From positions 1 to 13,460 of the forward strand of contig JAISNZ010000102.1 of NCBI GenBank assembly GCA_031275955.1: a stretch of 13,460 nucleotides of DNA, given 5' to 3'. The position numbers and the translations under genes are program-made. The notes beneath the pieces are model-generated. The model saw only the letters and a program-made list of their open reading frames with translations. It made no database searches and had not been told where the DNA came from. Positions 4,735 through 12,122 of the stretch are shown piece by piece. The first letter of the stretch is position 1. Each line of letters starts with the position of its first letter. This DNA is from Desulfovibrio sp. (GTDB lineage: Bacteria > Desulfobacterota > Desulfovibrionia > Desulfovibrionales > Desulfovibrionaceae).

Positions 4735-6815
4735 ATACCGCCGTCTCTTCTTTGCCCGACCTGCGTCTCTCCTCCTCCGGCCGGACCTGCGCCGACGCCT
4801 GCTGTTCCCCTTCCGGGAAGGATGGCGGCTTTCCCCCCGCGCTGGACGCCTGCTCCTGCTGTCCGGGCGTTGCGGCCTCCTGTGAGGACGAGGCCGCTGA
4901 AGGCCTGCGCCTGACCAGGGAAATCCGACTCCTGGCGGTCTCGGCCGCAATCTTTCTCAGCGCCCTGGCCTTCGGGGACCAAGTGGAAGCCGCTCTGAAA
5001 GCGCCCGTTCTCCCTCTCGTCTATGCCGTCCCCTATCTTCTCTGCGGGATCGGCGTCTTCCGTCAGGCTTACGCCCTGATGCGCAAAAAGGATTTTTTCA
5101 ATGAATTCACGCTGATGAGCGGAGCGACGCTCACGGCCATTCTCATCGGCGAGCTGCCCGAGGCTGTGGGGGTCATGCTTTTTTACCGGGTGGGGGAATT
5201 CTTTCAGGAAAGGGCCTCTTCAGGGTCCCGCCGTTCCATCAGGAGCCTCCTGGCCTCCAAACCCGTTCTGGCCCACGTTCTGGAAGAAACAGCCGTCACG
5301 GATGCGGCTGTGGAGACCGTGGATATCGGCCAACGCGTCCTCGTCCGGGCCGGGGAAAAGATTCCCCTGGACGGGCTGGTGCTGGCCGGGGAATCCCAGG
5401 TGGATCAGAGCCCCCTGACCGGCGAGTCCCTTCCCGTGGATGTCCGCCCGGGGGACGCCGTTCTCGGCGGCACCCTCAACCTCGGCGGCATCCTGACCGT
5501 CAGGGTGACCAGCCGCTTTGCCGACACCCACATGGCCCGCATCCTGGATCTGGTGGAGCATGCCGCCCTGGCCAAGTCCCCCACGGAGCGCTTCATTACC
5601 CGCTTCGCCCGCGTCTATACCCCTGTCGTGGTCTTTCTGGCCCTTTTGACGGCCATACTCCCGCCTCTTTTCGTCGCCGGGGCCACCTTTGACGACTGGA
5701 TCTACCGCGCCCTGGTTCTTCTGGTGATTTCCTGCCCCTGCGCCCTGGTCATTTCCATCCCCCTGGGCTATTTCGGCGGCATCGGCGCCGCCTCGCGCCA
5801 AGGCATCCTGGTCAAGGGCGGCGCTGTCCTGGACGCCCTGCTGCAGATCCGCACCGTTGTCTTCGACAAGACAGGCACGCTCACTCGCGGCAGCTTCAGC
5901 GTCGCCGCCGTCACCCCGGCCCCCGGCGTGGAGGAGGAGACCCTGCTCGCCACCGCCGCCTGGATCGAATCCCAATCCAACCACCCCATTGCCCGATCCA
6001 TTGTCCGCCACGTCGCCGACGCCAAGGCGAACGCCCCTGATCTTCCGGCAACGGAAAAAGATCCGCTCCCCGCCTGCCGCGAGGACTGGGACGCGGTCCG
6101 GGAAATCCCCGGCAAAGGCATGCTGGCCGAGGCCGGGGGAATCCGCTACCTCGCGGGCACAGCCGTCCTCCTGGCCGACTTCGGCCTTGCCGCCCCTCCC
6201 CAGTCCCGGCCCGGAGCCCTGGTGCATATCGCCAGAAATGACGACTATCTCGGCAGCATCCTGGTGACCGACGCCCTTCGCGGGGAAACCCCAAAAGCCG
6301 TGGCCGAGCTTCAGGCCTCCGGGATGCGGACCTACATGCTGACCGGAGACCGCGAGGAATCCGCCGCCTGGGCGGCCGGCGAGGCCGGCCTTGACGGCTA
6401 CCGGGCCGGGCTTCTGCCGGAAGGCAAGGTCGCCGCCATGCGGGACCTGTCCGATCCCGCCGCCACTGCCTTTGTGGGCGACGGCATTAACGATGCCCCC
6501 ATCCTGGCCCTTTCCCGCGTGGGCATAGCCATGGGCGGCATAGGAGCCGAAGCCGCCGTTGAAGCCGCTGACGCCGTTATCCTCAACGACTCCCCGGCCG
6601 GCGTCCCCCGCCTTTTCCGCATCGCCCGCAAGGTGCGCGTCCTGATCTGGCAAAACATCTTCCTGGCCCTGGCCGTCAAGGCTTCCTTCATGGGCCTGGG
6701 CATCGCGGGTGTCTCCGGCCTCTGGGAAGCCGTCTTCGCCGATGTGGGAGTGACCCTTCTGGCTGTCCTCAACGCCACGCGGGCCACGGAAGGGGCCCTG
6801 TGGCAACGGGGATGA
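4731..6815 (+). CDS. P1B-type Zn2+/Cd2+/Pb2+-exporting ATPase (ZntA-like)
   Basis: A 694-residue inner-membrane pump. Visible in order: a short cysteine-rich N-tail (C20, 24, 25, 41, 43, 44, 51), the first transmembrane helices from about residue 65, the actuator TGES (230-233), the membrane metal site SCPCAL (C335, C337), phosphorylation site DKTGT (D379), the HP motif SNHP (H418), TGD (538-540) and GDGINDAP (583-590). K650 and D671, in NIFLALAVKASF and FADVGV, are 21 residues apart. This is the spacing of K693 and D714 in E. coli ZntA and marks the P1B-2 Zn/Cd/Pb class. There is no GxTCxxC heavy-metal-associated domain; the cysteine tail replaces it. The ATG overlaps the repressor stop, and the alternative upstream in-frame start at 4626 lies inside arsR and is rejected. 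Confidence 0.93.
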   Translation: MNTAVSSLPDLRLSSSGRTCADACCSPSGKDGGFPPALDACSCCPGVAASCEDEAAEGLRLTREIRLLAVSAAIFLSALAFGDQVEAALKAPVLPLVYAVPYLLCGIGVFRQAYALMRKKDFFNEFTLMSGATLTAILIGELPEAVGVMLFYRVGEFFQERASSGSRRSIRSLLASKPVLAHVLEETAVTDAAVETVDIGQRVLVRAGEKIPLDGLVLAGESQVDQSPLTGESLPVDVRPGDAVLGGTLNLGGILTVRVTSRFADTHMARILDLVEHAALAKSPTERFITRFARVYTPVVVFLALLTAILPPLFVAGATFDDWIYRALVLLVISCPCALVISIPLGYFGGIGAASRQGILVKGGAVLDALLQIRTVVFDKTGTLTRGSFSVAAVTPAPGVEEETLLATAAWIESQSNHPIARSIVRHVADAKANAPDLPATEKDPLPACREDWDAVREIPGKGMLAEAGGIRYLAGTAVLLADFGLAAPPQSRPGALVHIARNDDYLGSILVTDALRGETPKAVAELQASGMRTYMLTGDREESAAWAAGEAGLDGYRAGLLPEGKVAAMRDLSDPAATAFVGDGINDAPILALSRVGIAMGGIGAEAAVEAADAVILNDSPAGVPRLFRIARKVRVLIWQNIFLALAVKASFMGLGIAGVSGLWEAVFADVGVTLLAVLNATRATEGALWQRG

Positions 6816-6864
6816 CCCGCCTGGAGGGAAGAGCGAGGGCCTGCTGTCTTTTCACAGCCTTTCC

Positions 6865-7368
6865 CTACCCGTTCCGGAAAAGAAGGGGGAGCAGGAGCTG
6901 TTCCGCGCTTTCCTCCAAAGAAAGGGGCAGGATTGGCGCGGACCAGGCTCCGGAGGATGCGGCCGGAGAAAGGCAAGGGGACGGAGGATCGGCGGGAGGG
7001 GAGGGATCAGGGCCGGGAGGCAGCGCGTCCAGAACAGAGGACAGGCTTTCTTCGCCCATAAGGCCGTCAAGGTCGCAAACGAATTTGTGCAGGTCCAGGA
7101 AAAAGATCTGCGCGATGTCCTTGCCCTGGAGCAGGGTGCCGTCCTCCAGGCGCAGGAAAAGGTTTTCTTTCTCCGCCGCGGCAAGGAACCCCTGCAACAC
7201 AAGGACGGCCCCGCTGTCAAAGAGAAACCGCAAGCTGTGATCCTGAACCTCGCACTGCAGTGTTTCCAGGGGAAAATCCAGGGCGTAGACATGTCCGGGT
7301 TCAATGGGCACGATGACAGGAGCGGAGGACGGGGGTCTGACCAGCAAGACTTCCGGAAGAGTATCCAT
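6865..7368 (-). CDS. Small protein resembling the N-terminal module of type I-secreted adhesins
   Basis: A 167-residue protein without signal peptide or membrane helix. Residues about 16-90 (VPIEPGHVYALDFPLETL, LRFLFDSGAVLVLQGFL, LFLRLEDGTLLQGKDIAQIF) resemble, from memory, the small beta-rich N-terminal module of giant LapA/Bap-type RTX adhesins in Desulfovibrio. The remainder is Pro/Ser-rich and ends in a leucine-rich tail. No repeats, RTX nonamers or secretion genes are nearby, so this is a free-standing or truncated module. A TTG at 7422 could extend the frame by 18 Arg-rich residues, but the predicted promoter puts the start site near 7425, so I use the ATG at 7368, which has AGAGGG just upstream. 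It converges on the ATPase gene with a 49-bp gap. Confidence 0.55.
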   Translation of the reverse strand: MDTLPEVLLVRPPSSAPVIVPIEPGHVYALDFPLETLQCEVQDHSLRFLFDSGAVLVLQGFLAAAEKENLFLRLEDGTLLQGKDIAQIFFLDLHKFVCDLDGLMGEESLSSVLDALPPGPDPSPPADPPSPCLSPAASSGAWSAPILPLSLEESAEQLLLPLLFRNG

Positions 7369-7431
7369 AGCCCTCTCGTTTTTGCCCCAGGGCGGACGCG
7401 CTCCGTGACGGCGGCGTCTCAAGGCTGAAAG

Positions 7432-7460
7432 AGGATACCAGATCCGCCGCCGGCCGCCAA
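7432..7460 (-). promoter_or_regulatory. Predicted sigma-70 promoter of the small adhesin-module gene
   Basis: On the minus strand TTGGCG (7460-7455) and TATCCT (7437-7432) are 17 bp apart, each matching 4 of 6 consensus bases. The start site would be near 7425, about 57 nt before the ATG at 7368. Confidence 0.4.
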
Positions 7461-7562
7461 GATGTTACGAGCCCTGTAGGCCGAAGGCTGGCGTCCCCCT
7501 TCAAGCCGGGATGTCCGGGAAGAAAAAAACGTGGCGCCGACAAAGAAAAAGAGGAGGAGACC

Positions 7563-8252
7563 ATGCCCGGAGAGAATCTGGAGCCGACCTGCGCGCATTG
7601 CGGGATATGGAGCTGTAGAACGCGGAATGAAGCGAAGTACCCCGCGTTCTGCCTGACGAAAAATACGGATCCCGATCTGCTGCGGGAAGCCCTGGACGCC
7701 TATGCCGCCCCCGGGGACTCGCTGCGCGTCGCCCGTGAAGCCGCCATCCTGGAGGCGGACGCTTACGGCAGGCTGACCCGTGTGGAGGAAACCATCGAAT
7801 TTATCCGCCGGATGGGATACCGCTCCATCGGCATTGCCTCCTGCGTGGGCATGATGCCGGAAACCTCCATCTTTTCCTCCATCCTGAGCGGGGAAGGCAT
7901 GGAGAGCTACACGGTGGGATGCAAGATCGGCGCGGTGGATAAAAGCGTCATCGGCATTCCCGAGGGGAAAAAACTCAATGGCGGCTGCGGGCACGAATCC
8001 ATGTGCAATCCCATCATGCAGGCCAAAAAACTTGCCGAACGGAAAACGGATTTCAACATCGTCATCGGCCTGTGCGTCGGGCATGACACGCTGTTTCTCC
8101 AGCACTCGAAAGCCCCTGTGACGGTCATGATTGTCAAGGACAGGGCGCTTGGTCATAATCCCGTCGCGGCCCTGTATACGGCCAGAGGGATGTATTCACG
8201 GTTCAGGAAGAAAAAACCGGATGCCGCGGATTCTCTTTCCCGAATCAAATAG
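7563..8252 (+). CDS. DUF1847 cysteine-rich putative metal-binding protein
   Basis: A 229-residue protein recognised as DUF1847 from its N-terminal CAHCGIWSC (C10, C13, C18), followed by C30, and by the later conserved segments IGIASCVGMMPE (89-100), TVGCKIG (117-123), NGGCGHESMCNP (139-150) and IGLCVGHDTLFLQHS (168-182). Nine cysteines in all, arranged in CxxC-like clusters, suggest metal or Fe-S binding. The biochemical role of the family is not established. It is full length and has no signal peptide, so is probably cytoplasmic. AGGAGG lies five bases upstream of the ATG. It appears monocistronic, divergent from the adhesin-module gene and convergent with the O-antigen-ligase gene. No convincing sigma-70 promoter was seen upstream. 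Confidence 0.85.
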   Translation: MPGENLEPTCAHCGIWSCRTRNEAKYPAFCLTKNTDPDLLREALDAYAAPGDSLRVAREAAILEADAYGRLTRVEETIEFIRRMGYRSIGIASCVGMMPETSIFSSILSGEGMESYTVGCKIGAVDKSVIGIPEGKKLNGGCGHESMCNPIMQAKKLAERKTDFNIVIGLCVGHDTLFLQHSKAPVTVMIVKDRALGHNPVAALYTARGMYSRFRKKKPDAADSLSRIK

Positions 8253-8487
8253 GGGAAATATTTGGATTCTTCGACGTTTACCGTGGAATTGTCTTTTGCG
8301 GCGGGTCGACAATGGGGACCACCCCAGTACGTATATGGTCTCGGATATGGTCTCGCCCAGGAGTCAAGTGTCTTTTTTCTTCATGGAGGAGAAACGGATC
8401 CGGATGCAAACGTATATTCGGCATCAGGCATTTCGCCGCGCCACGATGGGTAATCCGCGCTTTCGGTCCTACTCGTTATCTCGGCAT
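8253..8487. other. AT-richer convergent intergenic region, no gene
   Basis: 235 bp between two convergent genes. It holds an 11-bp direct repeat ATATGGTCTCG at 8333-8343 and 8345-8355 and a small hairpin TGGGG-ACCA-CCCCA at 8313-8326. No strong terminator was found for either gene. A plus-strand frame through 8384-8510 has Met codons but runs into the antisense of the next gene and has no family resemblance. Confidence 0.4.
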
Positions 8488-9777
8488 CTAAACGCCATGT
8501 ACAGTATTCGCCCTAGCGCGGTCCGGGGAGGGCCGGGAGGCGGCAAGGCCCAGGGCGGCGGCCATTACGGTGCCGGGTTCCCGGCTCAGGGCGGGATTGA
8601 CCATGCTGGCCAGCCAGAGGCAGATCAGGAAAAAGGCGGCGTCTCTGGACAGAGGGCCGCCCCTCAGTCCCGCGAAAATGGCAAGGAGGATGGCGGCGTT
8701 CAGGCTCAGGCAGCCGAGCAATCCTGTTTCCCCCAGAGGGGAAAGGAGGATGTTGTGGGCGTGGTCGGTGCGGGCGGGGGCTAAGGATTGTTCCCGAGGG
8801 GAGAGGCCGGCCAGACGGGCGTCATAAAACCTGGCATAGGCGTCGGGGTAACTCTCCGGTCCTGCGCCCAGCCATTTGTGCTCCCGGAACTGGGCCAGGG
8901 CCGCTTCCCAGATGGGCAGGCGCGAGAGCAGGGATGAGAGCGCCTGGTCCGGCTGGAAGTACAGGCGGACCTGTTTTGCCCCCGCAAGGTGCAGGGCTGT
9001 GAGCAACAGGAAGACGGCCAGCCCGCCGGCCAGGATGCGGCCCGGGGGGATGCGGCGCAGAGCCAGATAGACGGCCGTGACGCCGAAGAAGATCCCCATC
9101 CAGGCGCGCGCGGCGGTGTTGAGGAGAAAAAGGCCCAGGCCGAGGAAACCTCCAAGGAACCAGAGGGATCGCCAGCCTCGCGGCCGCAGCAGGCCCGCCC
9201 CCAGGAAGAAGAAGGCCGCGGCGGCCAGAAGCGGGGCCAGGCGGTTGGCCTTTGAGCCGAAGAATCCCACCAGCCGGTCCCCTCCTCCGGACTGAAAGGC
9301 GCTCATGTTGATCAGGCCGAGGCCGTCCCGGCCGAGGAGGAGAATGCTCAGAAGCATGATCAGGGCGGAGGCCCCCAGGATCAGGAAGGGCAGGCGTCCC
9401 CCTTCCCCCAGACAGGTTCCCAGGCACCAGAAGGCCAGGAACACGCAGAGCCAGGCCAGGCCTGTGCCCGCCAGGAGCGGGTCCAGCCCGTTGGCCAGGG
9501 TGGAGAGGAGGCAGACAAGGGCATAGGCGGCAAGGGCATAGGCGGCCGGCGTCCGCGCGAGCCTTTCCCGCAGCCGGGGCAGGAGGAGGAGAAGCGCCAG
9601 GGCCAGAAAGCCGCAGATCAGGCGTCCGGGGATAATGCTTCTGTGCCGGAAGGGCAGGATGCCCAGGGTGAAACAGGAGACGGCCAGGAGCAGGGCAAGG
9701 AGAAAAAGGGCCGGTTTGCGCCAGGCGTCCTCTTCAGCGGGAAGCAGGGTCATGTCCGTCCAGGGAGGGATTGGCAT
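8488..9777 (-). CDS. O-antigen ligase / Wzy-type polytopic membrane protein
   Basis: A 429-residue inner-membrane protein with about ten or more hydrophobic helices, of the O-antigen ligase/polymerase (PF04932-type) family. It should act on undecaprenyl-linked glycans at the periplasmic face, either ligating them to lipid A-core or polymerising them. Family signatures are the arginine-containing NTAARAWMG in mid-protein, a large periplasmic loop with FREHKWLGAGPESYPDAY, and the conserved histidine region RTDHAHNILLSPLGETGLLG. Ligase and polymerase cannot be separated by sequence alone. Start is uncertain: the ATG at 9777 has GGAG upstream, while 9753 and 9831 are alternatives. It follows the HAD gene on the same strand after 157 bp that contain a promoter. 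Confidence 0.8.
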   Translation of the reverse strand: MPIPPWTDMTLLPAEEDAWRKPALFLLALLLAVSCFTLGILPFRHRSIIPGRLICGFLALALLLLLPRLRERLARTPAAYALAAYALVCLLSTLANGLDPLLAGTGLAWLCVFLAFWCLGTCLGEGGRLPFLILGASALIMLLSILLLGRDGLGLINMSAFQSGGGDRLVGFFGSKANRLAPLLAAAAFFFLGAGLLRPRGWRSLWFLGGFLGLGLFLLNTAARAWMGIFFGVTAVYLALRRIPPGRILAGGLAVFLLLTALHLAGAKQVRLYFQPDQALSSLLSRLPIWEAALAQFREHKWLGAGPESYPDAYARFYDARLAGLSPREQSLAPARTDHAHNILLSPLGETGLLGCLSLNAAILLAIFAGLRGGPLSRDAAFFLICLWLASMVNPALSREPGTVMAAALGLAASRPSPDRARANTVHGV

Positions 9778-9874
9778 GAAGATGTTTTCTCCATTGGCGA
9801 TGGATGGCGGATGGATATGGCGGACAGCCATGACCGCAAGCAAAGCCGGGCTTCAAGCGAAGCCATGCCCCTCG

Positions 9875-9892
9875 TCCCTCCGGCAGGAGGGA
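9875..9892 (-). other. Leader hairpin upstream of the O-antigen-ligase gene
   Basis: TCCCTCC (9875-9881) and GGAGGGA (9886-9892) form a perfect 7-bp stem with a GGCA loop on the plus strand. It overlaps the -10 box of the predicted promoter. It could be an operator or the 3' end structure of the upstream HAD transcript; no U-tract follows. Confidence 0.35.
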
Positions 9893-9917
9893 TAGCGGCG
9901 CGCGTCGCTTTTGTCAA
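9889..9917 (-). promoter_or_regulatory. Predicted sigma-70 promoter of the O-antigen-ligase gene
   Basis: A perfect TTGACA (9917-9912, minus strand) and TATCCC (9894-9889) are separated by 17 bp. The -10 box is weak (3 of 6). Transcription would begin near 9882, about 105 nt before the ATG at 9777. It would let this gene be expressed apart from the overlapping ispDF cluster. Confidence 0.45.
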
Positions 9918-9934
9918 CCATCCGCAGAAACCAT

Positions 9935-10597
9935 TCAAATGATCTGCCCGGAAGAAATGTTCCGGGCAAGGGACTCCAGATAGGAGTTCAGGCGGGTGAG
10001 ATCCGTGTGCCAGGGGCAGCCGGAGGAGCGGAAGACGGCGCCCCGGCCGTAGAAAAGGGTTCCCGCCTTTTCGGCGGCGTCGTAATCGCTGCGGCTGTCC
10101 CCCACCATGACGGTTTCTTTGGGGCAGGCGCCGGAGAGGTCCAGAATGCCGCGCAGGAGGTCGGCCTTGCCGGGAGGGGAACCGAACAGGCCCGCGAAGT
10201 AGCGGGCAAGGCCCTGCCGGGTCAGGACGTCGGCCAGTTCCGCCTGGGGGGTTCCGGAAGCGACGTACAGGGGAACGCGGCCATGCCATAGGTCCAGGAC
10301 TTCCCGAATGCCGGGGACAAGAGGGCTGGCGCAGACTTCCTCCAGGCAGTATCCGGCGAAACGGCTGCAGAGCGCGGCATCCTCTTCCGGAAGGATGCGG
10401 CGGCCGAGGACTTCTTCAAAAAACCAGGCGAATTTTTCCGAGCGGCTGACGCCGCTGTGGAGGATGTGGTACCTGGTCAGCCGATCCGCGGCCTCTGGGC
10501 CGAATTCGGCCCCGATGCGCTTGAAGGCCAGGGTTTTGGCCCCGACGCTTTCCAGCAGGACACCGTCGCAGTCAAAGACGACAAGGGCTAGAGGCAT
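9935..10597 (-). CDS. HAD-superfamily phosphatase (phosphoglycolate phosphatase-like)
   Basis: A 220-residue cytoplasmic hydrolase of the HAD superfamily with an alpha-helical cap after motif I. Motif I is FDCDG with nucleophile D9 and acid/base D11, motif II is ASGTP (S114), motif III has K144 in SPPGK, and motif IV is VGDSRSDYDAA (D167, D171). It should hydrolyse a small phosphorylated metabolite; the substrate cannot be read from the sequence. The ATG at 10597 has GGAGG four bases upstream and lies inside the end of the dehydrogenase gene (10-bp overlap), so both are co-translated from one mRNA. Its partnership with a 2-hydroxyacid dehydrogenase suggests a phospho-hydroxyacid or sugar-phosphate substrate, which is inference. 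Confidence 0.85.
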   Translation of the reverse strand: MPLALVVFDCDGVLLESVGAKTLAFKRIGAEFGPEAADRLTRYHILHSGVSRSEKFAWFFEEVLGRRILPEEDAALCSRFAGYCLEEVCASPLVPGIREVLDLWHGRVPLYVASGTPQAELADVLTRQGLARYFAGLFGSPPGKADLLRGILDLSGACPKETVMVGDSRSDYDAAEKAGTLFYGRGAVFRSSGCPWHTDLTRLNSYLESLARNISSGQII

Positions 10598-11511
10598 AAT
10601 GCCTCCAACAGGTTCCGGATGGCCGCTGTTTCCATGCGGATGCGGGATTCGCGGGCGTAGGAGCCGACATGGGGGGTGAGAACGGTGTTGGGGGTTTGGA
10701 GGAGAATCCCCTGATACGGTTCCGCGGAAAAGACGTCAAGGGCGGCGCCGGCCAGCCTGCCGGAGCGGAGGGCCTCGGCGAGGGCGGCTTCATCCGCCAG
10801 TCCGCCCCGGGCGGCGTTGATGAGGCAGGCCCCGGGCTTTATGCGGGCAATGGCGGCGGCGTCAAGGACAGGGGTGTTGTCCGCCTGTTTGGGGGTGTGC
10901 AGGGAGAGAAGGTCCGCCCAGGCGAGGAGATCGGGCAGCGGCATGAAGCTATGGGGCGCGGGGTCGGCGGGGGGGAAGGGGTCGAAGAAGGCGGTGCGGG
11001 CGCCCAGGGCGTGAAAAAGATCCGCGCTGGCCCTGCCGATGCGGCCAAGGCCGATAATCCCGACATGGGCGTCCTGAAGCAGGGCGCCCATGCGTTTTTT
11101 CCAGCGCCCGGCCCGGATGTCCCGGTCCATGAGGGTGATGCGGCGCAGCAGATCAAGGGCCAGGCCAAGGGTGAGTTCCGCCACGGCGCGGGTAGGGGCG
11201 TCGGGGGTGCTGCGGACGGCGATGCCCCGGGCGGCGGCGGCGGCGAGATCGACATTGTCCAGGCCTGCCCCGCAGCGGGAAATGACTTTGAGTTCCGGAA
11301 GGGCAGCCATCAGGCGGGCGGTCAGTGGCTCGGTGCCGGCCGCCACGGCGACGCAGCCTTGCAGCAGGGCAATGGCTTCCTCCTCTGTCAGGGCGCGTCC
11401 GTGGGGGTTAAGGAGAGGCGTCAGGCCGGCCGCGCGCAGGAGGAGAAGGGGCTCGGGGCTGAATTCGGCGAAGGAGGATGTGGTCACGGCCACAGTGCGG
11501 GAAGGGGTCAC
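10588..11511 (-). CDS. D-2-hydroxyacid dehydrogenase (phosphoglycerate dehydrogenase-like)
   Basis: A 307-residue NAD(P)-dependent oxidoreductase of the D-isomer-specific 2-hydroxyacid dehydrogenase family, lacking the C-terminal ACT domain of classical SerA. The Rossmann motif is GLGRIG (154-159), the substrate-side loop is SRCGAGLDNVD (78-88), and the catalytic triad is R235 (NAARGG), E264 (FSAEP) and H281 (LTPHVG). Candidates are 3-phosphoglycerate, glyoxylate/hydroxypyruvate or a related acid. It begins with GTG at 11511, overlapping the acyltransferase stop as GTGA, with GGAG five bases upstream. Its gene overlaps the HAD phosphatase gene downstream. Confidence 0.9.
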   Translation of the reverse strand: MTPSRTVAVTTSSFAEFSPEPLLLLRAAGLTPLLNPHGRALTEEEAIALLQGCVAVAAGTEPLTARLMAALPELKVISRCGAGLDNVDLAAAAARGIAVRSTPDAPTRAVAELTLGLALDLLRRITLMDRDIRAGRWKKRMGALLQDAHVGIIGLGRIGRASADLFHALGARTAFFDPFPPADPAPHSFMPLPDLLAWADLLSLHTPKQADNTPVLDAAAIARIKPGACLINAARGGLADEAALAEALRSGRLAGAALDVFSAEPYQGILLQTPNTVLTPHVGSYARESRIRMETAAIRNLLEALCL

Positions 11512-12122
11512 GGCCGCTCCGGGAGGCGGGGGGCGGGGAGGCCGCGCGGGCGGAGTACGCGGGCGGGAACGCCGGCGACAACGCAGTCGGCGGGGACATC
11601 CCTGGTGACCACGGCGCCTGCGGCGACAACGGCCCCGGAGTGGATGCGCACGCCGGGCAGAATGGTGGCGCGGGCGGCGATCCAGACATTGTCCTCAATA
11701 ATGACGCGGGAGGGGGCATGCCCCTGATCCGCGATGGGGAGATCCAGGCGGTCAAAGACATGATTGGCTCCCTGGATGAGGACCATGGGGCCGATGGCCA
11801 CATTGTCGCCAATGCTGATTTCGGCGTCGTTGGCGTTGATGGAGGAAAAATCGCCGAGAAAGACGCGGTTGCCAAGGCGGATACGCCCGCGGGCGGCGTA
11901 AAGGGAGGAATGGCGGTTCAGGCCCACATGGCGTCCAAGGCTGATGTGGCGGAATCCCTGGATCACGACGCCGACGCCCGTGCGCAGGCCGGATCCGCCG
12001 GCCTGGAAAAAGGGGCCGTACAGCAGGCGGCGCAACAGGGCGCCGGGTCCGCCGGGGATCCATCCCAGCAGGCACCGCCAGGCTTCTTCCCCCTGGAGCC
12101 AGAGACGTTCCTGAAGGGTCAT
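11508..12122 (-). CDS. Left-handed beta-helix O-acyl/acetyltransferase
   Basis: A 204-residue hexapeptide-repeat transferase of the maltose/galactoside acetyltransferase type. The beta-helix covers about 45-190, with repeats such as ISLGRHVGLNRHSSLYA, IRLGNRVFLGD, ISIGDNVAIGPMVLI, VIIEDNVWIAARATILPG and SGAVVAAGAVV, closing with GVPARVLR. H121 in QGANHVFDR is the likely catalytic histidine, followed by the family's extended loop. It would transfer an acetyl or acyl group from acyl-CoA to a sugar hydroxyl in the cytoplasm, often in surface-polysaccharide synthesis. The gene overlaps ispDF upstream by 4 bp (ATGA) and the dehydrogenase downstream by 4 bp. The acceptor is unknown. Confidence 0.87.
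   Translation of the reverse strand: MTLQERLWLQGEEAWRCLLGWIPGGPGALLRRLLYGPFFQAGGSGLRTGVGVVIQGFRHISLGRHVGLNRHSSLYAARGRIRLGNRVFLGDFSSINANDAEISIGDNVAIGPMVLIQGANHVFDRLDLPIADQGHAPSRVIIEDNVWIAARATILPGVRIHSGAVVAAGAVVTRDVPADCVVAGVPARVLRPRGLPAPRLPERP

Noticed and set aside
5220..6806. Minus-strand open frame of 528 codons opposite the ATPase
   Set aside because: Low-complexity Gly/Asp/His-rich translation, and every P-type ATPase motif lies on the plus strand.
6816..6864. Shared terminator between the convergent ATPase and adhesin-module genes
   Set aside because: Only a weak 5-bp stem (GCTGT/ACAGC, 6843-6858) without a T-run; not strong enough to call.
7486..7506. Possible sigma-54 promoter upstream of the DUF1847 gene (CTGGCGT...TTCAAG)
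   Set aside because: The -12 element reads TTCA instead of TTGC; the invariant GC is missing.
8384..8784. Plus-strand ORF beginning in the 8253-8487 spacer
   Set aside because: It runs into the antisense of the O-antigen-ligase gene, becomes Gly-rich there, and has no recognisable family.
10669..11727. Plus-strand open frame of 352 codons
   Set aside because: Antisense of the dehydrogenase and acyltransferase genes; no domain signature or ribosome binding site.
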